Shown here: positions 33,211 to 42,155 of the stretch, piece after piece
Layout: the number at the start of each line of letters is the position of its first letter
Position numbering within the stretch: position 1 is the stretch's first letter
Assembly (NCBI RefSeq): GCF_900101505.1
Contig: NZ_FMZI01000002.1
Span: forward strand, 1-64,000
Reading direction: 5' to 3'
Length of the DNA: 64,000 nt
Origin: Antarctobacter albus
GTDB lineage: Bacteria; Pseudomonadota; Alphaproteobacteria; Rhodobacterales; Rhodobacteraceae
The notes under the pieces: generated by a model
What the model was told of the DNA's origin: nothing
What the model saw: only the letters and a program-made list of their open reading frames with translations
The model's database searches: none
Made by a program: the position numbers and the translations under genes

Positions 33211-34584
33211 TCAGCAATTCGGCACGTTGACGGCCAGCCCGCCCAGCGAGGTTTCCTTGTACTTTTCGCTCATGTCGTGGCCGGTCTGGCGCATGGTCTC
33301 GATGCAGGCATCAAGCGGCACCAGGTGCGTGCCATCGCCCCGCAGGGAAAGCGAGGCCGCCGAAACCGCTTTGATCGCGCCCAATCCGTTGCGTTCGATA
33401 CAGGGCACCTGGACCAGCCCCTTGACCGGGTCGCAGGTCATGCCAAGGTGATGCTCCAGCGCGATTTCCGCTGCGTTTTCAACCTGCTCCGGCGTCCCGC
33501 CCATGACCGCGCACAGACCTGCCGCCGCCATAGCGCTGGCGCTGCCGACCTCTGCCTGGCAGCCGGCCTCGGCGCCCGAGATCGAGGCATTGTATTTCAC
33601 AAGCCCGCCGATCGCCGCCGCCGTCAGCAGGAATTCGGGGATGCGGGCGCGCGTTGCCCCGGGCACATGGTCCAGCCAGTAGCGGATCACCGCGGGAACG
33701 ACACCGGCCGCGCCATTGGTGGGGGCCGTGACCACCTGGCCCCCGGCGGCGTTTTCTTCGTTCACCGCCATCGCGTAGACGCTCATCCAGTCGTTGATCG
33801 TGTGCGGGGCGCTTTGGTTCATGCCCCGCTCGGCCTGCAACTGGTCGTGGATGTTCTTGGCGCGGCGTTTCACGTTCAGCCCGCCGGGCAGCACCCCGTC
33901 CGAGGTCAGGCCCCGGTCGATGCAATCCTCCATCACCTGCCAGATCCGTGCCACGCCCTTTTCCAGGCTGTCGGCACAGCCGCGCGACACCTCGTTTGCG
34001 CGTTTCATATCAGCGATGCTGCGCCCGGATTTCTTTGCCATCTCAAGCATTTCCGCGGCACTCTTGAAGGGGTGGGGGACGGGGGCGCCCTCATCCGTGT
34101 CCTTGCCGGCGGCCAGTTCCGCCTCTGTCAGGACAAAACCGCCGCCGACCGAGTAATAGACCTCTTGCAGGATCACGTCGCCCTGCGCATCCGTGGCACG
34201 CAGGATCATCCCGTTGGCATGGCCAGGCAGCGTCTCGTCGTAGTCGAAGACAAGGTCCTTGGACGGGTCGAACTGCAGCGCGGGCAAGCCGTCGGGTGTG
34301 ACTCTGTGGGTCTTCGCGATCTCGGCCAGCGCCGCCTCGGCCTTTTCGTGGTCGTAGGTTTCCGGCACGAAACCGGCCAGCCCCAGCACCGTGGCGCGGT
34401 CGGTGGCATGGCCGACGCCGGTAAAGGCCAGCGAGCCATGCAGCGAGGCGCGCAGCCCGTGCACCGCAAAGGGCGCCGCACGCAGCTTGTCCAGAAAGCG
34501 GGCCGCCGCGACCATCGGGCCCATCGTGTGCGAGGACGACGGGCCGATCCCCACCTTGAACATCTCGAAGACCGAAAGAAACAT
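33211..34584 (-). CDS. sdaA: L-serine ammonia-lyase
   Basis: A 457-residue single-chain (beta plus alpha) L-serine dehydratase, which converts L-serine to pyruvate and ammonia using a 4Fe-4S cluster. The N-terminus has [20 protein letters not shown]; cluster cysteines are seen in [14 protein letters not shown] and [16 protein letters not shown]. The length and both domains are complete. It is oxygen-sensitive as a family. It appears to be monocistronic and convergent with the XRE-cupin gene. Confidence 0.95.
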   Translation of the reverse strand: MFLSVFEMFKVGIGPSSSHTMGPMVAAARFLDKLRAAPFAVHGLRASLHGSLAFTGVGHATDRATVLGLAGFVPETYDHEKAEAALAEIAKTHRVTPDGLPALQFDPSKDLVFDYDETLPGHANGMILRATDAQGDVILQEVYYSVGGGFVLTEAELAAGKDTDEGAPVPHPFKSAAEMLEMAKKSGRSIADMKRANEVSRGCADSLEKGVARIWQVMEDCIDRGLTSDGVLPGGLNVKRRAKNIHDQLQAERGMNQSAPHTINDWMSVYAMAVNEENAAGGQVVTAPTNGAAGVVPAVIRYWLDHVPGATRARIPEFLLTAAAIGGLVKYNASISGAEAGCQAEVGSASAMAAAGLCAVMGGTPEQVENAAEIALEHHLGMTCDPVKGLVQVPCIERNGLGAIKAVSAASLSLRGDGTHLVPLDACIETMRQTGHDMSEKYKETSLGGLAVNVPNC

Positions 34585-34813
34585 CTGCGCTCCCTTTATT
34601 CTTGTGCCTCATGTAGCGCAGCGCCCGCGCGATGCCGACGCCGAAAACGACATGACGTCTGCCAAAGGCGCGCTTGACCCTTGGGCGCTCACGACTCCGT
34701 GAACGGCTTGTGACTGTCCGGGGCGAAACTTTCGACGGCCTGTCGCGTGACTCCGGTCAGCCGCACCAAAGAGGTGCAGCCTGAACCGACAGACAAACAG
34801 GAAGGACCACCAA

Positions 34814-35380
34814 ATGAAACCCCTCAAGACTTTCGCAGCCGTTGCCCTCGTGACCGTGTCCGGCGCCGCCTTCGCGGCCAGCCATTCCGACACCGGCAAC
34901 CCGATGGTCGGTGGCGCCGCGATGTTCCCGGACAAGACCATTGTCGAAAACGCCGTGAACTCGGCCGACCACGAAACCCTCGTGACCGCGGTCAAGGCTG
35001 CCGGCCTCGTCGACACCCTGTCCAGTGAAGGTCCCTTCACCGTCTTCGCCCCGACCGACGATGCATTCGGCATGATCAAGCCCGAGAGCCTGAACGCGCT
35101 GCTGCAGCCCGAGGCCAAGGATCAGCTGACCACGATCCTGACCTGTCACGTCGTGGCGGCCAATGCCATGTCCGACGCCATTGCCGGGATGATCGCCGAT
35201 GACGGCGGCATGCACCCCGTGCCGACCGTGGGCGGCTGCACCCTGCAGGCCAAGATGGACGGGGACGAGATTACCCTGACCGACGAGAACGGGCGCACCG
35301 CGACCGTCACCATCGCGGACGTCAAACAGTCGAACGGCGTCATCCACGTCATCGACCGCGTCCTGCTGCCCAAGCAGTAA
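34814..35380 (+). CDS. Fasciclin domain secreted protein
   Basis: A 188-residue exported protein with signal peptide MKPLKTFAAVALVTVSGAAFAA and a single FAS1 domain. Hallmarks are TLVTAVKAAGLVDTLSSEGPFTVFAPTDDAF and the C-terminal block GVIHVIDRVLLP. Two cysteines (TCHVVAANAM and GGCTLQ) may form a disulfide. Bacterial single-FAS1 proteins are often surface or periplasmic adhesive factors. A GGAAGGACC sequence precedes the ATG. It is not clearly in an operon. Confidence 0.9.
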   Translation: MKPLKTFAAVALVTVSGAAFAASHSDTGNPMVGGAAMFPDKTIVENAVNSADHETLVTAVKAAGLVDTLSSEGPFTVFAPTDDAFGMIKPESLNALLQPEAKDQLTTILTCHVVAANAMSDAIAGMIADDGGMHPVPTVGGCTLQAKMDGDEITLTDENGRTATVTIADVKQSNGVIHVIDRVLLPKQ

Positions 35381-35501
35381 TGTGATCGGTTGCGCGAGGT
35401 AAAGTAACCCCCAGTTCGAGCCTCGCGCAATCGTGCGCACCCTGTGCTTGCCCCCGCAGGCCTGGGTGCGCATCCTTTCCCCGAGATAAGAGGAGGCCCC
35501 G

Positions 35502-35966
35502 ATGAAACGACGCAACTTTATCGCCGCCGGGGCTGTGCTGCCGTTCTTCACGCGCAGCGCCCTGGCCGCCGGTGGCAATTTTGAGATCACCCGCAGCAAG
35601 GCGGAATGGCGCGCCATGCTGAGCGACGCGGAATACCGCGTCATGCGCGAAGAGGGCACCGAACGCGCCTTTACCTCGCCGCTGAACGACGAAAAGCGGA
35701 AAGGCACGTTCCTGTGCAAGGGCTGCGACCTGCCGCTCTACGCTTCGGAGACCAAGTTCGACAGCGGCACCGGCTGGCCCTCGTTCTACCAGGCCCTGCC
35801 GAACGCCATCGAGACCAAGCCCGACCGCAAGCTCTTCGTGACCCGGACGGAATGCCATTGCCGCCGCTGCGGTTCGCACCTGGGTCACATCTTTGACGAT
35901 GGGCCGCCGCCCACGGGCAAGCGCCATTGCATCAACGGTGTCAGCCTGACATTCCGCCCGGCCTGA
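35502..35966 (+). CDS. msrB: Peptide-methionine (R)-S-oxide reductase, exported
   Basis: A 154-residue MsrB with a twin-arginine-like signal (MKRRNFIAAGAVLPFFTRSALA), so it acts in the periplasm. Two zinc CxxC pairs are present (CKGC, CRRC), and the catalytic cysteine is in RHCINGVSL. The GTGWPSFY substrate-binding motif is intact. It reduces methionine-R-sulfoxide in proteins. GAGGAGG lies upstream. A strong terminator follows the gene. Confidence 0.93.
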   Translation: MKRRNFIAAGAVLPFFTRSALAAGGNFEITRSKAEWRAMLSDAEYRVMREEGTERAFTSPLNDEKRKGTFLCKGCDLPLYASETKFDSGTGWPSFYQALPNAIETKPDRKLFVTRTECHCRRCGSHLGHIFDDGPPPTGKRHCINGVSLTFRPA

Positions 35967-35986
35967 CGGGCGGGAAACACAAAGAA

Positions 35987-36030
35987 AAACGGGCGTGTGG
36001 CTGGACTAGGGCCACGCGCCCGTTTCCTTT
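35987..36030 (+). terminator. Terminator after msrB
   Basis: A 15-base stem (AAACGGGCGTGTGGC with GCCACGCGCCCGTTT, one G-U pair) has a 9-base loop and a T-rich tail TTTCCTTT. It lies 20 bases after the msrB stop. Confidence 0.85.
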
Positions 36031-36136
36031 GGTGGGTCGAACGGGCCGAAAAATGGCCCGAAATTGACGGTAGGTCGCGTCGGATTGTCTGTCCAGAGGG
36101 TTTCGCAACCTTACGGACGTGTCCGGCCAAGGCCGC

Positions 36137-36466
36137 TCAATTCAGCGTGGAAACCCGTGTCATCGTTCGGGTAAAGCCCTGCAGCGAAAACCGCAGCGTC
36201 ACGGGGGTATCCAGGTCCGCCACCGAGCTGATCTCGACCGGGTCCGGGTTGACCGAGTAGATGCGCGTGTTCTCCGACACGCCGTTCTCGACGTAACCGG
36301 CGACGAAATTCACCGCCTGCACGCCGCCGCCGGAGACCTGCTTGTTCGTCAGCACTACCTTGCCGAAATCCGACCGCGGCCCCAATGGCAACTCCTGCGC
36401 CGACAGGGGCAGGGCAAGGGAACAGGCGGCAAGGACGGCAAGGGTCAAACGGCGGGTGGCAAACAT
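36137..36466 (-). CDS. Small secreted protein, function unknown
   Basis: A 109-residue exported protein, signal peptide MFATRRLTLAVLAACSLALPLSAQ. The mature part (about 85 residues) is beta-rich and ends with a strand-like FSLQGFTRTMTRVSTLN. I do not recognise the family. GGAG lies 10 bases upstream of the ATG at 36466; the longer frame has no signal. It stands alone, downstream of a minus-strand terminator. Confidence 0.72.
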   Translation of the reverse strand: MFATRRLTLAVLAACSLALPLSAQELPLGPRSDFGKVVLTNKQVSGGGVQAVNFVAGYVENGVSENTRIYSVNPDPVEISSVADLDTPVTLRFSLQGFTRTMTRVSTLN

Positions 36467-36513
36467 GCGAATCGAACTCCTGGCGGTTTGACCGAACCCA
36501 CCACCGGAACCGG

Positions 36514-36544
36514 GACAAAAATGGGTCCGGAATACCCGGACCCA
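36514..36544 (-). terminator. Terminator of the J-domain gene (minus strand)
   Basis: A 9-base perfect stem (TGGGTCCGG and CCGGACCCA) with a 5-base loop is followed on the minus strand by ATTTTTG. It lies just after the J-domain gene and before the small secreted protein gene. Confidence 0.75.
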
Positions 36545-36592
36545 GCCATTCATTCGTGAACATGTCCGGCCTGTTACCCGGCCCCGCGCTGT

Positions 36593-37216
36593 CTACTTAA
36601 AGCTGCGGCTGTCCTTGATCTGATCCCAGGCCCAGACGACCTGCTGCAGCTGTTCTTCCTGGCTGCGGTCGCCGCCGTTCATGTCCGGGTGAAGCACCTT
36701 GATGAGCGACTTGTAGACCTTGCGGATCTCGGCCTTGGACATGTGATCCTCGGCCTCGAGAATATCCAGCGCCTTGCGCTCGGTCGGGGGCAGCTTGCGC
36801 CCGCCGCCCTGCTTGCGCCCGGGATTGCGCGTGGCCTTGTCGCCCAGCACCTGGTGCGGGTCCTCGATGCCCAGCCGCGCCCAGGCCTTGGCCTCGGGGT
36901 CGCGCCAGTCCTTGGTCTTGCGCTCCCAGACCTTGTCCGAGGATTCCTGGGCGTTCATCTCCGCCTCGGTCTTGCCGTCGAAGAAGGACCACTTGGCATT
37001 GTATTCCCGGACGTGGTCCTTGCAGAACCAGAAAAAATCATCCAGCACGTCAGGCGCCTTGGGCGCGCGGAATTTGCCCGGTTCCTCGCAACCGTCATGG
37101 TCGCAGATGCGCGTGGATGTCTCCTGTGCGCCAGTCATGCCCTTCCGTCCGCGCGGGTTTTTCTTTTTCGCGGACTTAACGGACATGTCGAAACCGAAGG
37201 GGTCAGGTTTGCTCAT
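36593..37216 (-). CDS. J-domain protein (DnaJ-class), C-terminal J domain
   Basis: A 207-residue protein. The J domain is at the C-terminus (about 145-205): ALDILEAEDHMSKAEIRKVY, then the HPD tripeptide in KVLHPDMNGGD, and a final helix. The N-terminal half has a small CxxC/HxxC-like zinc patch (RICDHDGCEEPG, FWFCKDHV). It probably recruits DnaK for a specific client. The start at 37216 has AGAGGT upstream, and the longer frame into the BolA gene on the other strand is not used. It is divergent from the bolA-like gene, 73 bases apart. Confidence 0.88.
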   Translation of the reverse strand: MSKPDPFGFDMSVKSAKKKNPRGRKGMTGAQETSTRICDHDGCEEPGKFRAPKAPDVLDDFFWFCKDHVREYNAKWSFFDGKTEAEMNAQESSDKVWERKTKDWRDPEAKAWARLGIEDPHQVLGDKATRNPGRKQGGGRKLPPTERKALDILEAEDHMSKAEIRKVYKSLIKVLHPDMNGGDRSQEEQLQQVVWAWDQIKDSRSFK

Positions 37217-37289
37217 CTCGCACCTCTTCTCGACTCGGACACCGGAGCATAGACTATCGCGGAACGAGATACAGGGGGTCCTGCGAAAA

Positions 37290-37547
37290 ATGTCGCGAGC
37301 CGATGAAATCCAGATGAAACTAGAGGCGGCCTTCGAGCCCAGCCTGATCGAGGTGCGCAACGACAGCGCGCGCCATGCCGGCCATGCGGGCGACGATGGC
37401 AGCGGGGAAAGCCATTTCCACGTAATGCTGCGCGCGCCCGCCTTCGAGGGCCAAAGCCGCATCGCCCGGCATCGGGCCGTTCACGCGGCCCTGGGGCCGG
37501 ACCTTGTGGCGGAAATCCACGCATTGTCGCTTGATGTGCAGGCGTAA
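37290..37547 (+). CDS. BolA family protein
   Basis: An 85-residue BolA-like protein: SRADEIQMKLEAAFEPSLIEVRNDSARHAGH, with the characteristic HFHVMLRAPAFEGQSRIARHRAVH block. Its class (BolA1/3) binds monothiol glutaredoxins and takes part in Fe-S and iron signalling. The start ATG at 37290 follows a G-rich site and gives a normal family length. Confidence 0.88.
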   Translation: MSRADEIQMKLEAAFEPSLIEVRNDSARHAGHAGDDGSGESHFHVMLRAPAFEGQSRIARHRAVHAALGPDLVAEIHALSLDVQA

Positions 37548-37711
37548 CATTGCCGGGCTCGGATGTCGGCGGGAAATGACCGTCGGCATCCGGCCCAACC
37601 GGCGGGTTTGGACCGGATTCTGATTCCCCTTTAAGGTGATGTTGTAAGTTTCGGCTCAACTTTGGACATGAGGTGCACGGGCATCGTGCCCGGTTCAAAG
37701 GAGGCGAACTT

Positions 37712-37969
37712 ATGTCACTATCCAGACTCACCTGTACCGTCGCGGCGGTCATCCTTGCGGCAACTGCCGTGCAGGCGGACGATCCGTTTCCGGTTGTACA
37801 GGGGGCGCACAAAGGCAAGGGCCTTGGCTTTGGCGGTTTCGTATCCGGCGCCGCGCCGGGCAAGGGCGCTCCGTCCGGAAACCAGGTGCCAGAGCCGCCG
37901 CGTTCCACCGTGGCAAGCGGCGTCCTGTCCCAGATTTTTTCAACGAGTTCGACCAGCGGTACCAACTGA
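37712..37969 (+). CDS. Small secreted Gly/Pro/Ser-rich protein, unknown
   Basis: An 85-residue exported protein: signal peptide MSLSRLTCTVAAVILAATAVQA, then a low-complexity mature part with GKGLGFGGFVSGAAPGKG, APSGNQVPEPPRST and a Ser/Thr-rich end (SQIFSTSSTSGTN). AAAGGAGG precedes the ATG at good spacing, so translation is likely. No family is recognised. A strong hairpin follows 19 bases later. Confidence 0.7.
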   Translation: MSLSRLTCTVAAVILAATAVQADDPFPVVQGAHKGKGLGFGGFVSGAAPGKGAPSGNQVPEPPRSTVASGVLSQIFSTSSTSGTN

Positions 37970-37980
37970 CGCCCTTTGGC

Positions 37981-38015
37981 AGAAAAAGGGGCGTGGTCCA
38001 TGCGGACCGCGCCCC
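37981..38015 (-). terminator. Strong hairpin between secreted-peptide gene and gatB (T run on minus strand)
   Basis: A 12-base stem (GGGGCGTGGTCC pairing with GGACCGCGCCCC, one G-U pair) has a 4-base loop. On the minus strand it is followed by TTTTTC, so it best terminates transcripts coming from gatB; on the plus strand it can weakly end the small secreted-protein gene (ACTTTCT follows). Confidence 0.7.
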
Positions 38016-38228
38016 GACTTTCTGTGAACAAACGGATGAAAGCCCCCGTTTCAATCTTTTGCGTGTCGCGCCGATCAATCCTGACGCTCTGGAGATCTAG
38101 CAACCCCCGGTAACAGAACGTTAACAAATTGCGCTGACGCTGCGGCAGTCAGGGATTCCTTACCTTGGGTCAGGGCAGGAAACGGCTCGGGTCAAATCTT
38201 CGGTCGGACTCGCGCGCAGACAGACGAA

Positions 38229-38250
38229 ACGCGGCCCTTGGGGGCCGCGT
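38229..38250 (-). other. Perfect hairpin downstream of gatB
   Basis: A 9-base perfect stem (ACGCGGCCC with GGGCCGCGT), 4-base loop; on the minus strand it is followed by TTCG only. It may be a partial gatB terminator upstream of the stronger one at 37981-38015. The sequence between the two (38016-38228) has no gene that I can support. Confidence 0.5.
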
Positions 38251-38256
38251 CGCATG

Positions 38257-38303
38257 TTTTGTACAAAATGCTGGAAACGCCGTACAAAACGTACGTTTTG
38301 TAC
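38257..38303. repeat. GTAC palindromes just downstream of gatB
   Basis: Contains the 12-base palindrome TTTTGTACAAAA (38257-38268) and the 22-base perfect palindrome at 38282-38303, which is made of the arm GTACAAAACGT and its reverse complement. The two share the GTACAAAA unit. The AT-rich character differs from the surroundings. It could be a protein-binding site. Confidence 0.6.
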
Positions 38304-38329
38304 AAGACCCCGAGGAGGCGGAAGGCCCC

Positions 38330-39844
38330 TTAGAGGCCCAGCTTGGCGCTGACGATCTCGTTCACCGCCTTGGGATTTGCCTTGCCGCCGGTGGCCTTCA
38401 TGACCTGGCCCACGAACCAGCCCGCAAGTTTCGGGTTCTGCTTGGCCTTTTCCACCTGTGCCGGGTTGGCGGCGATGATCTCGTCCACCGCCGTCTCGAT
38501 GGCGCCTGTGTCCGTCACCTGCTTCATGCCGCGTTCTTCGACGATCTTTTCCGGGTCTCCGCCCTCGGTATAGACGATCTCGAAGAGGTCCTTGGCGATC
38601 TTTCCGCTGATGGCATCGGACTTGATTAGTTTAATAATCGCAGCCAGTTGGCTCGGGTTCACCGGGCTGTCCGTGATCTCCGTGTCGTCCTTCTTGAGGC
38701 GACCGAACAGCTCGTTGATGACCCAGTTGGCCGAAAGCTTGCCGTCGCCCGAGGCGGTCACGACCTCCTCGAAATAGGCGGCGTTCACCACCTCGGCGGT
38801 CAGCACGCTGGCATCGTATTCCGACAGGCCAAAGTCCTTGACGAAGCGCGCCTTCTTCTCGTCCGGCAGTTCCGGCAGGCTGGCGGCGATGTCATCGACC
38901 CAGCCCTGTTCGATTTCCAGCGGCATCAGGTCGGGGCAGGGGAAGTACCTGTAATCATGGGCTTCCTCCTTGGACCGCATCGACCGTGTTTCGCCCTTGT
39001 CCGGATCGTACAGCCGGGTCTCCTGGTCGATCTTGCCGCCGGCCTCGAGGATGCCGATCTGGCGCTTGGCCTCGTAGTCGATGGCCTGCTGGATGAATCG
39101 CATGGAGTTCATGTTCTTGATCTCGCAGCGCGTGCCGAGATGCGAAAAGTCCTGCGTTTCCTGGTATTTCTCGTACTGTCCGGGCAGGCAGACCGAGACG
39201 TTGACGTCGGCGCGCAGGTTGCCGTTCTGCATGTTCCCGTCGCAGGTGCCCAGGTAGCGCAGGATCTGGCGCAGCTTTGCGATATAGGCGGCGGCCTCTT
39301 CGGGGCCACGGATGTCGGGGCGGGAGACGATCTCCATCAGGGCGACGCCGGTGCGGTTGAGGTCGACGAAGGACATGTGCGGATCCATGTCGTGGATCGA
39401 CTTGCCCGCGTCCTGTTCGACGTGGATACGTTCGACGCGCACGCGGCGGGCAATCCCCGGCTCCATGTCGACGATGATCTCACCTTCACCCACAAGCGGA
39501 TGATAAAGCTGGGAAATCTGGTAGCCCTGCGGCAGGTCGGGATAAAAATAGTTCTTGCGGTCGAAGGCGCTGACAAGGTTGATTTCCGCCTTCAGGCCCA
39601 GCCCGGTACGCACTGCCTGCTCGATGCAGTATTCGTTGATGACGGGCAGCATGCCGGGCATCGCCGCATCCACGAATGACACGTTCGAGTTCGGCTCGGC
39701 GCCGAATTTCGTCGAGGCGCCCGAGAACAGCTTGGCCTGGCTGGCCACCTGCGCGTGCACCTCCATCCCGATGACCAGCTCCCAGTCGTGCTTGGCCCCG
39801 GCGATCACCTTGGGTTTGGGCGCTTCATAGGTCAGATCCAGCAT
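38330..39844 (-). CDS. gatB: Asp-tRNA(Asn)/Glu-tRNA(Gln) amidotransferase subunit B
   Basis: A 504-residue GatB, the subunit that binds and activates the misacylated tRNA in transamidation. The N-terminal block [22 protein letters not shown], the [18 protein letters not shown] motif and the [14 protein letters not shown] block are conserved. The YqeY-like C-terminal tail domain is present. The start at 39844 follows GAGGACC, while a second ATG four codons upstream has no better site. It is complete and appears to be transcribed alone. Confidence 0.96.
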   Translation of the reverse strand: MLDLTYEAPKPKVIAGAKHDWELVIGMEVHAQVASQAKLFSGASTKFGAEPNSNVSFVDAAMPGMLPVINEYCIEQAVRTGLGLKAEINLVSAFDRKNYFYPDLPQGYQISQLYHPLVGEGEIIVDMEPGIARRVRVERIHVEQDAGKSIHDMDPHMSFVDLNRTGVALMEIVSRPDIRGPEEAAAYIAKLRQILRYLGTCDGNMQNGNLRADVNVSVCLPGQYEKYQETQDFSHLGTRCEIKNMNSMRFIQQAIDYEAKRQIGILEAGGKIDQETRLYDPDKGETRSMRSKEEAHDYRYFPCPDLMPLEIEQGWVDDIAASLPELPDEKKARFVKDFGLSEYDASVLTAEVVNAAYFEEVVTASGDGKLSANWVINELFGRLKKDDTEITDSPVNPSQLAAIIKLIKSDAISGKIAKDLFEIVYTEGGDPEKIVEERGMKQVTDTGAIETAVDEIIAANPAQVEKAKQNPKLAGWFVGQVMKATGGKANPKAVNEIVSAKLGL

Positions 39845-39915
39845 GGCGGTCCTCATCGGAAAACGGGTTGCCGAGCGGTCTAGAACAGCGCGGGGCAGGG
39901 GGCAAGGCCCGCCCG

Positions 39916-41148
39916 TCAGTCGCCCTTGATCATCCGCATTCCATCGGGACCGAAGTGCAGCCGGCGACCGGCCTCCAGCGCGGGGGCATAGAACTCTGCC
40001 AGGCAGTCCAGCGCCCGCACGTCGCCCGGTTTGGCCGCGCGGCAATCCAGCCTTGCGCCAGGGCGGCGCTCGGGCGCTTCGGCCCAGACCTGCGGGTGCA
40101 ATTCGCGCAGGTGGTCCTGGGCGATCCAGCCCAGGCAATCGGCCACCCGGCGGCGCGTGCTGCCCGCCCTGGTCGGCCCGCCCAGCGTGTGCCCGACCAG
40201 GGCGGCCATCCGGTTCGCCATGTCCTGCGTGGGGTGGCGTGTCAGGATATCGTGCAGCCCCTCCACGAAAAGCTCGGCATCCAGCCGGGCAAAGGCGCCC
40301 GCCTCTTCACAGAGCGCGCCAAGGTAGATCCAGGCATAGCCGCCGCTGCCCCAGAGATCGCCGGTCCGGGCAGCCGTGCGCCGCGCCTGTGCGTCCAGCT
40401 GTTCCCAACTGCCGAAACGCGCCGGACGCAGGGCCTTGCCGAACTGCCACATGTGCCAGGGGTTGCCGGGGTCGAGGTCGATGAGGTCTTCGAAATCGTC
40501 GGCCACACGGTCCTGTGGTGCCGGGTCCGCCTCCAGCACCGAACACCTGACGACCGCCCAGAGCGGTGACTGATGTTCGAACGGGTCGAACCGGTCGTTC
40601 AGCCGGGTCGCGGCGGCCATGTGCCGGGCAAAGGCGGCCTGACGGTCCGCAGCGGGGAGGCCTGTGTCCGGGGCCGCGCGCCAGGCGCGGGCCGTCTCGA
40701 CATGGACCATCGCGATGATCTGGGCGATCACCGGGCAGGCGGGCATTTCGGCCAGCAGCGGTTCCAGCGCCGCGACGGCGGCCTGCACCTCGCGCGGTCT
40801 TCCCCGGGCGACGGCCTCGGCGATCGCCGTTGTCATGTCGCGTCGGGCGCCCTCGGCCAGCATCGACGCGGCCGAGTGCAGGCCCGGCGTCTGTTGCCGC
40901 GCGGCCTCGGCCGTGGCGATTTCCTTGGCCAGCTGTTCCCAGTCGTCCTGCCGCGCCAGGAACTGCCCACGAGCGCGCAGCGTCTCACAGGCCAGGGCAT
41001 CCGGGCCGGGGTCGCAGATGGGGATGTCGACCGGTGCGTGCCGGGGGGCCGGTGGCGGCGCGACAGGGGGCCCGACGGGAACCGCCGGGCGAGAGGACAA
41101 ACGTGCGCTGACGGAGCGCATCGAGGGAAACAGGTTACGTATCGTCAT
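39916..41148 (-). CDS. Hypothetical helical-repeat protein
   Basis: A 410-residue protein I cannot name. It begins [19 protein letters not shown], with a Pro-rich stretch ([13 protein letters not shown]) at about 30-45, then all-helical segments with TPR-like spacing ([38 protein letters not shown]). There is no signal peptide or TM. It may be a scaffolding protein for tandem helix pairs. GAGG sits close to the ATG. A longer frame to 41358 overlaps the region ahead of the plus-strand gene and is not favoured. Confidence 0.75.
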   Translation of the reverse strand: MTIRNLFPSMRSVSARLSSRPAVPVGPPVAPPPAPRHAPVDIPICDPGPDALACETLRARGQFLARQDDWEQLAKEIATAEAARQQTPGLHSAASMLAEGARRDMTTAIAEAVARGRPREVQAAVAALEPLLAEMPACPVIAQIIAMVHVETARAWRAAPDTGLPAADRQAAFARHMAAATRLNDRFDPFEHQSPLWAVVRCSVLEADPAPQDRVADDFEDLIDLDPGNPWHMWQFGKALRPARFGSWEQLDAQARRTAARTGDLWGSGGYAWIYLGALCEEAGAFARLDAELFVEGLHDILTRHPTQDMANRMAALVGHTLGGPTRAGSTRRRVADCLGWIAQDHLRELHPQVWAEAPERRPGARLDCRAAKPGDVRALDCLAEFYAPALEAGRRLHFGPDGMRMIKGD

Positions 41149-41390
41149 GGCCTCAATCTGCCCGCGATTCGGGGCCAAAATCCGGCGGCTTGCGGGAATT
41201 GCGCTGTCTTTCTCCCGGCGAAGGTCCGGCTTTGATGCCGCGCGGGGGACAACATGTTGCGGGCGGTCGAACAATGCATCGCCAAGACTGGGGTGATTGG
41301 CAGAGTTCCGCCTTGTCATTGGCGGTTCATGGCCCTGCGGCGGCAGCGACGCTTGCATCGTTCGGGGTCACGGGCGAAATTTCAGGACAA

Positions 41391-42152
41391 ATGAAAAAAG
41401 CTGCCGCCCTTCTTTGCGGTCTCGCCCTCGCGGGCCAGGCCGCTTTCGCCAATCCCGATCCCGCCGGGGCCGTTGCCCTGCATCCGCCGGTCAGCCCGCC
41501 CGCGGCAGAGATCTCGCGCCTCGCGGTGCCGGTGTCCCTGCGGCCCAAGGCCCGCAAGAAAATCGTCGTGCCCAAGGCGCGCTGGGACAATATCGAAGGC
41601 AGCCGCAGCTGGAGCATCGCGGCCCTGCGCGGTTTGCGTGCGCAGGCCAACCACCTGCCGGACCTCGTGCCGCGCGACATCGCCGATTATTGCCCCGCCT
41701 ATCCCAGTGCGGGCCGTGTCCAGCGAGAGGCCTTCTGGGTGGGCTTGATCTCGTCCCTTGCCTGGCATGAAAGCACCCATCGCCCCTGGGCCGTGGGCGG
41801 GGGCGGGCGCTGGTTCGGGCTGGTGCAGATCTATCCGCCGACCGCGCGCTTCTACAAGTGCAAGGCGCGCAGTGGCGCGGCGCTGAAGGATCCCGAGGAC
41901 AACCTGTCCTGCGCGCTGCGGATCATGGCGGTCACGGTGCCGCGCGACAAGGTCATCAGCCGCGGAATGCGGGGCGTGGCCGCGGACTGGGGACCGTTCC
42001 ATTCCCGCCGCAAGCGCGAGGACATCATGGCCTGGACCCGGTCGCAGCCCTATTGCACGGGCCTTGCGCGGTCTCTGCGCCCGGTCTTGCGCCCCGAGGG
42101 GCTGGGCCCCGCCCAGGACGTCGCGGACGCCCCGGCGCCGACAGAGGACTGA
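41391..42152 (+). CDS. Lysozyme-like transglycosylase SLT domain protein
   Basis: A 253-residue exported protein with signal peptide MKKAAALLCGLALAGQAAFA. The catalytic-glutamate region of an SLT/lysozyme fold is seen as SLAWHESTHRPWAVG, followed by the GRWFGLVQIYPPTARFYKCK segment. It probably cuts or senses peptidoglycan. The start is the ATG at 41391, where the signal peptide begins. The longer frame adds an unlikely 67 residues. Confidence 0.82.
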   Translation: MKKAAALLCGLALAGQAAFANPDPAGAVALHPPVSPPAAEISRLAVPVSLRPKARKKIVVPKARWDNIEGSRSWSIAALRGLRAQANHLPDLVPRDIADYCPAYPSAGRVQREAFWVGLISSLAWHESTHRPWAVGGGGRWFGLVQIYPPTARFYKCKARSGAALKDPEDNLSCALRIMAVTVPRDKVISRGMRGVAADWGPFHSRRKREDIMAWTRSQPYCTGLARSLRPVLRPEGLGPAQDVADAPAPTED

Positions 42153-42155
42153 GCC

